A DNA stretch of 37,769 nucleotides from Caldilineaceae bacterium (lineage in GTDB: Bacteria; Chloroflexota; Anaerolineae; Caldilineales; Caldilineaceae), in the NCBI GenBank assembly GCA_026705565.1, contig JAPPAJ010000182.1, forward strand, positions 1-37,769, in the 5' to 3' direction. Under the pieces are notes generated by a model. That model had not been told where the DNA came from and made no database searches. It worked only from the letters and a program-made list of their open reading frames with translations. Below are positions 32,401-37,769 of the stretch, in pieces. How positions within the stretch are numbered: position 1 is the first letter of the stretch; every line of letters starts with the position of its first letter. The translations under genes and the position numbers were made by a program.

Positions 32401-33489
32401 TCAGGCCGGCAGGGTCACCTCGTACACCTGCGCATGGCCCAGCGCGTCGCTGGTGTAGATCACGTGCCGTCCATCCGGAGAGAAGGACGGATGGGGATGG
32501 GTGTGCTGCGGTGCATACACGGCAATGGGACCGTCCTCGTAGGGAAACGGACCGTTCCAGTGGTCGCCCAAGCTGCTGGCCTGCGGCTGGCACAGAAGGC
32601 GGGGCTCACCCGCGCCGTCGAGCGGATCGAACACTTGGATGCCAATGTCCGGGAAATTGGTGTCGGCGACCATGCGCCGTCCATCAGGCGACGCGATCGC
32701 GTGCCAGGCATTGAAGGAGGTGACAGGCCGCACCGCGCCCGTGTCCACGTGCACGGCCTGCATGCCGTTGGGCCAGTCCACGAACCCCACCTCCCGCGTG
32801 CCCGGGATCCAGGCCTCGTGGGTGATCCACTGGCCCGGCGAACGTTCGTAGAGGCGGCGATTGTCGGTTCCGTCGCGCCGGACCAACCATACGCGGTCCT
32901 TGAGCGGCCCCGCGTAGAAGAGCAGGTCGGGATCATCGGGGCAGAACTGCATGTGGGAGACATCGTCCCGGCGCAGGATCACCTCGTGGGTTCCGGCTTC
33001 CACATCGACAACCGCGATGCAGGCCTCGTCCCCGTCCTTGAAGCGCACCGCCCAATAGCGGTCGCAGCGGCTGAGGGCGGTCGTACCCATGGCGGCCGCC
33101 ACCATGCCTTCATCCCGCATCAGCAGCCCGGCGAAGTCGACTAGCTGCTCCTCGGCAAACGTCTCCGTGTGGACGCGCCAGCCGCCGCTGCCGGTGGTGA
33201 AATAAATCCAGTTCCCGTCGTGGGACGGATGGATGGAAAAGTCGGCCACGTCGTCGCGGTCCGTGAGCTGCACCAGATCGCCGGCAGCGCGATCCTCCAC
33301 AAATATCTGCGGCGCGCCCCCGCGTTCCGAGGTGAACAGGGTCCAGCGCATGGCATCGTCATAGGCGGGCACCAGGAAGAACGGCTGGTGGTGGATCGAC
33401 GGATGCGACGTGATCTGCCTGATTTCCACCTGCGTGGCCTCGTCCCGGAATGTTCGGGACTCGGCAGGCAGCCGGTCTCCCTTGGTCAT
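32401..33489 (-). CDS. Oligogalacturonide-lyase-like beta-propeller (PL22 type)
   Basis: A 362-residue protein with repeated propeller blades (FSIHPSHDGNWIYFTTGSGGW, AIASPDGRRMVADTNFP, PSFSPDGRHVIYTSDALG). The N-terminus IRQITSHPSIHHQPFFLVPAYDD and the HTHPHPSFSPDGRHVIYTSD block fit the oligogalacturonate lyases of family PL22, which split unsaturated digalacturonate to 5-keto-4-deoxyuronate. The histidine-rich HTHPHPSF motif is where a metal and base would sit. The ATG at 33489 has GGAG upstream. It is intact, unlike the relative at 26459-27598, and sits 22 nt from the DapA-like gene. The assignment of substrate to pectin fragments is inferred; the family also includes TolB-like propellers of other roles. 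Confidence 0.75.
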   Translation of the reverse strand: MTKGDRLPAESRTFRDEATQVEIRQITSHPSIHHQPFFLVPAYDDAMRWTLFTSERGGAPQIFVEDRAAGDLVQLTDRDDVADFSIHPSHDGNWIYFTTGSGGWRVHTETFAEEQLVDFAGLLMRDEGMVAAAMGTTALSRCDRYWAVRFKDGDEACIAVVDVEAGTHEVILRRDDVSHMQFCPDDPDLLFYAGPLKDRVWLVRRDGTDNRRLYERSPGQWITHEAWIPGTREVGFVDWPNGMQAVHVDTGAVRPVTSFNAWHAIASPDGRRMVADTNFPDIGIQVFDPLDGAGEPRLLCQPQASSLGDHWNGPFPYEDGPIAVYAPQHTHPHPSFSPDGRHVIYTSDALGHAQVYEVTLPA

Positions 33490-33511
33490 GATGCTCCGGT
33501 CCCCAACGCGA

Positions 33512-34498
33512 TTAGCCTACGGCCAGCACCGAAGCATCAACTTCCTGGAGCAACCCGCGGGCACCGTACCAATCGTCGAAGCCGGACTCCGCCAAGTCGT
33601 CCCGGATGCGCTGGATGTCGGCGTCGTCCAGGGGCCGCAGCGGAGGCCTGACCGTGGTCGAGGGGAAGCGACCCTGCAGGTGCATCGCCATCTTCATGCG
33701 CTGATGGGCATCCGAAGAGGGTTCGCCGAACCGGTAGACCGCCTTGTTCAGCCGGTACACCACCTCCTGGGTGGCATAGGCGCGCTCGTAGTCGCCGGAC
33801 AGGGCCGCGTGGACCAGATCGACGATCAGTTCCGGCACAAAGCCGGCAAACCCGACCAGGGCTCCGTCCGCGCCTGCCAGAAGCGAGGCCAACAGGTATT
33901 CATCGTGGCAGGACAGCAGCGGCACGTCGGGGGCGTGCTCCTTGAGCACCCGATGCTCGTGTCCCAGCCGCGACATGTCGCGGGTCCCCATCTTGATGGC
34001 CACGACCTCGTCGATGTCCGTGAGCGCCAGCATTTCCTCAAGCGTGTAGGTGGCCTTGGTCCACTGGGGGTATTGATGGACGATGATGGGTATGCCGGTC
34101 GCCACGGCCACATCCTCGAAGTAGCCCACGGCAGTGGTCGAGGTGCGTCCGAAGCGCAGCCAGTGGTGCGCCGGCATCAGGAGAATGGCGTCGGCCCCCG
34201 CCTCACGGGCCGCCTCCGCATGGTCGATGGCCTCGAAACTGCCTTCGCAGCAAATGCCCGAGATCACCTTGCAGTCGCCCGCGGCCTCCTTCATGAGCCG
34301 CACGACCTCGGCCCTTTCCTCCGGCCTCAGCCCCATGACTTCGCCGGTATGCCCGTTGCAGACCAGGCCCTTCAGGTTGGGCACCGAAGCCAGGTAGCGC
34401 GTATAGGCCTGCAGGCCCTCGACGTCGATGTCGAAGAAGTGCGGCTCGAAGGGACAGAGTGTGGCGGCGAAGACGCCGCTCCAGGGGTGTTCAAACAC
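33512..34498 (-). CDS. DapA-like class I aldolase/lyase
   Basis: A 328-residue member of the dihydrodipicolinate synthase superfamily (DHDPS, N-acetylneuraminate lyase, KDG aldolase). Conserved elements: FAATLCPF and GLVCNGHTGEVMGL (a substrate loop), VISGICCEGS, GADAILLMPAHH, the Tyr in IIVHQYP, and the Schiff-base Lys in VVAIKMGTRDMS. The GHTGEVMGL version of GTTGE is an unusual loop, suggesting a non-DapA substrate such as a keto-deoxy sugar acid. The GTG at 34498 is chosen because AAGGAG lies 7 nt before it and homology begins at VFEHPWSGVF; the frame is open to 34543. No dapB or lysine genes are nearby; a catabolic role fits better. Confidence 0.85.
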   Translation of the reverse strand: MFEHPWSGVFAATLCPFEPHFFDIDVEGLQAYTRYLASVPNLKGLVCNGHTGEVMGLRPEERAEVVRLMKEAAGDCKVISGICCEGSFEAIDHAEAAREAGADAILLMPAHHWLRFGRTSTTAVGYFEDVAVATGIPIIVHQYPQWTKATYTLEEMLALTDIDEVVAIKMGTRDMSRLGHEHRVLKEHAPDVPLLSCHDEYLLASLLAGADGALVGFAGFVPELIVDLVHAALSGDYERAYATQEVVYRLNKAVYRFGEPSSDAHQRMKMAMHLQGRFPSTTVRPPLRPLDDADIQRIRDDLAESGFDDWYGARGLLQEVDASVLAVG

Positions 34499-34546
34499 GG
34501 GTTTGCTCCTTGCATGTTGATCGGCCACCTGTCGGCCCGACACGTT

Positions 34547-34648
34547 TCACTTCTTGACGACCTGCCGCGGGTTGAGGGCGTCGTTGAGCCCGTCCCCAAG
34601 GAAGGTGGACGCGAATACGATAACGCCAATCGTAGCTGCCGCAACATT
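34547..34648 (-). pseudogene. 3' stub of a second oppC (ABC permease)
   Basis: The reverse strand encodes only the last residues of an OppC permease (AATIGVIVFASTFLGDG and LNDALNPRQVVKK), ending exactly at a TGA (34547-34549). About 92 bp align without gaps to the 3' end of the intact oppC at 36489, with roughly ten mismatches, mostly silent. Upstream of this the similarity stops. It marks a lost or displaced second oppC, or the far edge of a segment inserted at the oppC 3' end. Confidence 0.85.
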
Positions 34649-34781
34649 CGTCTGGTGGGAACAGGACGCTTGGCGGCGTATCTGCACTCACCACGACCCC
34701 GGAATGGCCTTGGCCAACTGCAAGCCTGTGAACAGGGGTAGGAAGAGGGTTCAAGGGACACACGGTTTCACGCTTTCCCCT
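34649..34781. other. Short gap beside the oppC stub, no gene seen
   Basis: I find no reading frame with recognisable content between the stub and the end of the DUF1828/1829 gene. Base composition falls from GC-rich to mixed here, which fits a junction. Confidence 0.4.
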
Positions 34782-35552
34782 TCACCGAACCAGTTCATCG
34801 ACTGATTCTTCTCTCGTTGTCCATGCCAGCGGTGTCACCCCGTAGGAACTGAGGGCCCAATGTACTTGCTCAGACACCCTTTGCCCCGAGTCGTTCAATA
34901 TGGCATATGCACGCGAATCCGATGGCCGGGCGTGTTGCGTATCCAACCAGGCGAAAGTTACAGACTGAACTCGGTCCCGATTGGGATTGTTCACAACACG
35001 GACAATACGTTCCGGATATTCCATTGAATGAGGAATGACAAAGTCAAATCTATGTCCAAAACCACTATTTCCAGCAAACATTACGCTTGCCGTATAGCGA
35101 ATATTGAAATTATCCAACCATGCTGTGACTTCATCAAGGAAGACATTCGTGACGACCGGAGCCGCGAGGACAAACAAATCGTTGACTGCGAGCATTGCTT
35201 GGACTAGGCCATGCTTGCGCAACGCGAAATCACTGCCTGACGCGTGGGTCTCCAGTGCGCGGGTCTCCCCGTTTAGACGGACACCGAACCCGTTCAAGGT
35301 GGTCTCCAACAGTCGATGGCGGCGCTCGCTTCCCAAGTCACATCCGGACAGTTCCAAGTCCTCAATCGTATAGGCATCGTCTGACAACAGATACCCGTCG
35401 CCGTCGCGCTTGACGTAGATCTGTAGGAAGTCGTTGTGCCGATCCAGGTATGGAGTGGTGATCTCGACCCACTCGTCCACTTGCCGTACCTGTGTCTCAT
35501 CCTCCAGCCAACGGCGATAGGAGTTGAGCAAGGTCTCAACATCTTGGATCAT
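34782..35552 (-). CDS. DUF1828/DUF1829 domain protein
   Basis: A 256-residue protein. The N-terminal half matches DUF1828: LLNSYRRWLED, then ITTPYLDRHNDFLQIYVKRDGDGYLLSDDAYTIEDLELSG. The C-terminal half matches DUF1829: SSEF-like FDFVIPHSMEYPERIVRVVNNPNRDRVQSVTFAWLDTQ and SRAYAILNDSGQRVSEQV. Both are families of unknown function found in mobile and defence-like contexts. The ATG at 35552 is chosen, although the frame is open to 35615, because it overlaps the stop of the DUF6978 gene (ATGA, 35549-35552). The stop at 34782 is close to the oppC stub. Its base composition differs from the flanking catabolic genes. A toxin-antitoxin or defence role is possible but unproven. Confidence 0.85.
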   Translation of the reverse strand: MIQDVETLLNSYRRWLEDETQVRQVDEWVEITTPYLDRHNDFLQIYVKRDGDGYLLSDDAYTIEDLELSGCDLGSERRHRLLETTLNGFGVRLNGETRALETHASGSDFALRKHGLVQAMLAVNDLFVLAAPVVTNVFLDEVTAWLDNFNIRYTASVMFAGNSGFGHRFDFVIPHSMEYPERIVRVVNNPNRDRVQSVTFAWLDTQHARPSDSRAYAILNDSGQRVSEQVHWALSSYGVTPLAWTTREESVDELVR

Positions 35553-36106
35553 GCGAACAGGGAACCCTGGATGTATGGAGACTCCACGATATTCGGGGAT
35601 TCCACGATGTTGCAAAAACGCATGAAGTCATCGAGAGACCGTCTCATATTCGACAGGTTGCGGAAGCGGTCCATTGGAACCGGAAATGCCCACTTGTCTG
35701 CGTAGCCTGCGCGGTAGAGATGCAGGTGCGGCGTTTCGATGCGCTTGCCATCTGGATTCCTGTGAGGGGAACCGCCCAGATCAAGCCGAACGAGGACAAT
35801 CGATCTGCGGACCCGGTTCTGGTAGGTGATCTTGGCGAAATTGATCCTGCCACGTTGAATGTCCAAGAGAAACGGTGCCCTGCCATCTCGAGAAGTCAAT
35901 GGAATGCTGATGGAACCTCCCATGTTCGGGAATTCCCACATGGTGTCATCGCGGCACACCTTCTCCAATTCCAGGAGTTGGTCCGCTTCACTCTGAGACA
36001 ACTCAACGTTGGCCAACGGATCACTCAGGTTGATCTTGCCTGCATCCACAACTCGGCACCGAGTTGAGCATGGCACAGGGATGGAGTCGGCATCGGGTCC
36101 AATCAA
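35549..36106 (-). CDS. DUF6978-like protein, first gene of a coupled pair
   Basis: About 185 residues at most, matching the pattern of DUF6978: QSEADQLLELEKVCRDDTMWEFPNMGGSISIPLTSRDGRAPFLLDIQRGRINFAKITYQNRVR, VLVRLDLGGSPHRNPDG, TPHLHLYRAGYADKWAFPVP and FNIVESPNIQG-type ends. The family is uncharacterised and in my memory is often found beside DUF1828. The start is uncertain: TTG at 36106 gives the longest frame, but homology begins near LSQSEADQ, and several GTG and TTG codons lie between. A 27-bp hairpin just upstream (36117-36143) may control it. The C-terminus holds a small NIVESPNIVESPY repeat from an 18-bp DNA duplication. Confidence 0.75.
   Translation of the reverse strand: MIGPDADSIPVPCSTRCRVVDAGKINLSDPLANVELSQSEADQLLELEKVCRDDTMWEFPNMGGSISIPLTSRDGRAPFLLDIQRGRINFAKITYQNRVRRSIVLVRLDLGGSPHRNPDGKRIETPHLHLYRAGYADKWAFPVPMDRFRNLSNMRRSLDDFMRFCNIVESPNIVESPYIQGSLFA
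35576..35611. repeat. 18-bp imperfect tandem repeat near the 3' end of the DUF6978 gene
   Basis: TGGAGACTCCACGATATT (35576-35593) is followed by CGGGGATTCCACGATGTT (35594-35611), 14 of 18 identical, coding for IVESPN twice (the second with Y). It adds six residues just before the C-terminus. Confidence 0.7.
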
Positions 36107-36116
36107 CAGCGCGAAG

Positions 36117-36143
36117 GTGAACCAACTCCCTGGTTGAGTTCAC
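36117..36143. promoter_or_regulatory. Hairpin/inverted repeat ahead of the DUF6978 gene, candidate operator
   Basis: GTGAACCAACT (36117-36127) pairs with GGTTG-A-GTTCAC (36132-36143) across a four-base loop, giving eleven pairs with one bulge. It lies 10 bp before the longest start (36106). A repeat in this place could be an operator for autoregulation, or a terminator of upstream transcription, though no T tract follows. Confidence 0.35.
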
Positions 36144-36488
36144 GACGCGACAACCCGGGACAGACACGTCCCTCGCAGAAACATCAATCGGAAAGTGTAC
36201 ACAGCGATCGTCCTGCGCCGAACAAGCGAATTTGGAGGCGAAAATGTTCATGTATCCGACATCTTCATGGGCGACCACCAGGAAAAGCGCATGGAAGTGG
36301 ATGGACAGACTCGACGTGAGTTGCCAGGCTTCGACCCCATGGGGCTGCAACCCGGAGCATTCGAGAGGCGACCAGCAAAACTGGCCCCTTGGCCGTAAAC
36401 ATCCTGTCCCAATAGCGATTCTGCAGTAGCCGGCATGAGCGTAGACATCTTCAGAAGGAGGACCAGGCACCGACATGCTCGGACCGAG
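36144..36488. other. 345-bp gap upstream of the DUF6978 gene, no supported gene
   Basis: A reverse frame (36021-36476) crosses it with FHALFLVVAHEDVGYMNIF and a high Cys/His content, but there is no ribosome site or family match I recognise, and the frame overlaps the DUF6978 gene start. I see no tRNA, repeat or known motif beyond the hairpin at 36117-36143. The promoter of the coupled pair is probably in this stretch. Confidence 0.4.
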
Positions 36489-37469
36489 TCACTTCTTGAT
36501 GACCTGCCTCGGGTTGAGGGCGTCGTTGAGTCCATCACCGAGGAAGGTGAAGGCGAATACGATAACGCCAATCGTGGCCGCCGGAATGATCATCAGGTGG
36601 GGGAAGGAAATCCAGAGGCTGAAGCTGTCGCTCAGCATGGAACCCCAGCTGGCGTTGGGCGGCTGTACGCCGATGCCCAGGAAGCTCAAGCCGGATTCCA
36701 GTGTGATGGCCCCGCCCACGCCGGCGGTCACGGTCACGATGATGGGACCGATGGCGTTGGGAATGATGTAGTGGGTCAGGATGCGGCGTTCGTCAACGCC
36801 AATGGCCCGCGCCGCCTCGACATAGAGGGTCTCGCGCACCGACAGCACCTGGCCGCGCAGCAGCCTGGCAAACCCGGGCCAGCTGATGAAGGCCAGCGCC
36901 CCGAACACCAGCACGAAGTCCAGCCACAGAGTGTCGAGGTAGAAGGGATTCTTGGTCTGCATGTACATGTCGTCGAACCAGGCCGCAATCGGCCGCTTCA
37001 GCGCCGTGTTCATGAGCATGGCCAGCAGCAGGCCCGGCACGGACATGGTCACGTCCGTCAGCCACATCAGGAATTCGTCCGCCAAGCCCCGTACGTAACC
37101 GGCAATTCCGCCCAGCACGATGCCGATGAAAAGGGAGATGGCGGTGGTGAAGAAGCCCACAAACGCCGCCGTGCGCGCCCCGTGCAGCAGACGCGACAGA
37201 ATATCCCGGCCCAGGGCATCCGTCCCCAGCCAATGCCGGGCGGTCGGCTTGGCCAGGGCGTTGTCGATTTCCTGCTCCAGAAAATCGTAAGGGGTTATGT
37301 AAGGTCCCACCAATCCCGCCAGGATGAACAGAACCACCACGACCAGGCCCAGGGTCGCCAGGCGGTTCAGGAACAGCCGGTGCAGGGCCTCCTTCCAGAG
37401 GTTCCGCTGCGCCACCTCCTCGGGCTGGGACAGGGATGTCAGGCGTTCGCTGGGAACCGTGGCAGCCAT
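36489..37469 (-). CDS. oppC: OppC-type ABC transporter permease
   Basis: A 326-residue permease of the peptide/opine (DppC/OppC) class. The N-terminal OppC_N domain is seen (LHRLFLNRLATLGLVVVVLFILAGLVGPY), the HWLGTDALGRDILSRLLHGARTA motif that precedes the first core helix, and the EAA loop in YVEAARAIGVDERRILTHYIIPN that contacts the ATPase. The C-terminus ends FLGDGLNDALNPR. It works with OppB to form the membrane channel for an imported solute. It begins 12 nt after the oppB stop. The 3' end is partly copied at 34547-34648. Confidence 0.93.
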   Translation of the reverse strand: MAATVPSERLTSLSQPEEVAQRNLWKEALHRLFLNRLATLGLVVVVLFILAGLVGPYITPYDFLEQEIDNALAKPTARHWLGTDALGRDILSRLLHGARTAAFVGFFTTAISLFIGIVLGGIAGYVRGLADEFLMWLTDVTMSVPGLLLAMLMNTALKRPIAAWFDDMYMQTKNPFYLDTLWLDFVLVFGALAFISWPGFARLLRGQVLSVRETLYVEAARAIGVDERRILTHYIIPNAIGPIIVTVTAGVGGAITLESGLSFLGIGVQPPNASWGSMLSDSFSLWISFPHLMIIPAATIGVIVFAFTFLGDGLNDALNPRQVIKK

Positions 37470-37481
37470 GGAGACGGTCGC

Positions 37482-37769
37482 CTAGCGGGTGATGCGCGGA
37501 TCCAGCAGGGGGTAGGCCAGATCCACCAGCATGTTGCCCACCATCACGATCAGGGCGCCGATGAACACGGTGGCCATGATCACCGGGTAGTCGACGGTGC
37601 GCAGGGCCGTGATGGCGATGTGGCCAAAGCCGGGGATGTTGAAGATGAGCTCGAAGAACAGGGCACCGTTGACCAGGCCGAACATGATCAGGCCCACGGA
37701 GGTCAGGACCGGGAAGAGGACGGGCCGCAGCATGTGCCGAAAAATCACTAGGCGGCTGGTCAGGCCCTT
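37482..37769 (-). CDS. oppB: OppB-type ABC transporter permease, C-terminal part only
   Basis: The last 95 codons of a DppB/OppB permease whose start is beyond the right edge. Visible are LRPVLFPVLTSVGLIMFGLVNGALFFELIFNIPGFGHIAITAL, the conserved IFNIPGFG turn, and the final helix FIGALIVMVGNMLVDLAYPLLDPRI, the typical DPRI ending of this family. With oppC it forms the transporter core. The binding protein and ATPases are expected beyond the window or, for the binding protein, at 18.7-20.8 kb. Confidence 0.92.
   Translation of the reverse strand, partial: KGLTSRLVIFRHMLRPVLFPVLTSVGLIMFGLVNGALFFELIFNIPGFGHIAITALRTVDYPVIMATVFIGALIVMVGNMLVDLAYPLLDPRITR

Noticed and set aside
36435-37751. Forward frame of 438 codons opposite oppC and oppB
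   Set aside because: It is the antisense of two permeases; its histidine- and glutamine-rich composition comes from their leucine- and valine-rich codons.
1-37769. CRISPR arrays
   Set aside because: No series of short regularly spaced direct repeats was seen; the repeats found are long tandem coding duplications, insertion-sequence ends or single pairs.

Overview
The window reads as a chromosomal segment of an uncultured, GC-rich, free-living or host-associated bacterium. Housekeeping genes (tsaB, nfo, an A-type Fe-S carrier, lipA, upp, a DksA/TraR zinc-finger protein, tRNA-Lys) sit among genes for sugar-acid and peptide-type solute use (uxuA, oligogalacturonide-lyase-like proteins, a DapA-like aldolase, a Gfo/Idh/MocA oxidoreductase, family-5 solute-binding protein, OppBC permeases). 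An O-antigen-ligase-like membrane protein suggests a polysaccharide-bearing envelope. The mix recalls genomes from Chloroflexota, Latescibacterota or similar groups, but the sequence alone does not fix the phylum.

Layout. 1-4.0 kb: a reverse run tsaB-rimI-uracil-DNA glycosylase (cut by the window edge), divergent from nfo, then a reverse run A-type carrier-DUF2203-rhodanese. 4.05-5.28 kb: a complete ISAs1-family insertion sequence with near-perfect ends and a 10-bp target duplication, three bases past the stop of a sensor kinase gene. 5.3-8.4 kb: an OmpR-type two-component pair and, upstream of it, a secreted protein carrying a fresh 213-bp in-frame tandem duplication. 8.6-11.7 kb: uxuA, an HD-domain hydrolase and an RDD membrane protein duplicated within itself. 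11.7-13.5 kb: a transposase remnant, an ATC-hydrolase-like gene, and a BrnT/BrnA module with a broken toxin. 13.6-17.7 kb: O-antigen-ligase-like gene coupled to lipA, an aldo/keto reductase split by one in-frame TGA, and upp. 17.8-21.6 kb: DksA-like protein, a Tat-exported lipoprotein binding protein with an ABC-ATPase tail fragment behind it, a hypothetical gene and tRNA-Lys. 21.7-27.6 kb: mmuM, then a less GC-rich accessory stretch with Mrr, the AbiEi/AbiEii pair and two decayed genes.

27.7-37.8 kb: a MATE-like membrane protein faces a long reverse-strand catabolic run. In transcription order this is OppB, OppC, [DUF6978 + DUF1828/DUF1829 pair], a 3' stub of a second oppC, DapA-like aldolase, oligogalacturonide-lyase-like protein, Gfo/Idh oxidoreductase, a small membrane protein, an ACMSD-type amidohydrolase and a CrcB fluoride channel. 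The tight spacing suggests one degradation pathway for an acidic sugar or related compound fed by the ABC transporter.

The most interesting unexplained unit is the translationally coupled DUF6978-DUF1828/1829 pair. It has different base composition, a hairpin just ahead of its first gene, and a copy of the oppC 3' end on each side. The second is the secreted protein with near-identical 71-residue repeats beside a two-component system, with a candidate direct-repeat operator. Several accessory genes (brnT, aldo/keto reductase, first oligogalacturonide-lyase-like gene) carry one to three small lesions, so this genome is shedding accessory genes or the assembly has local indel errors.
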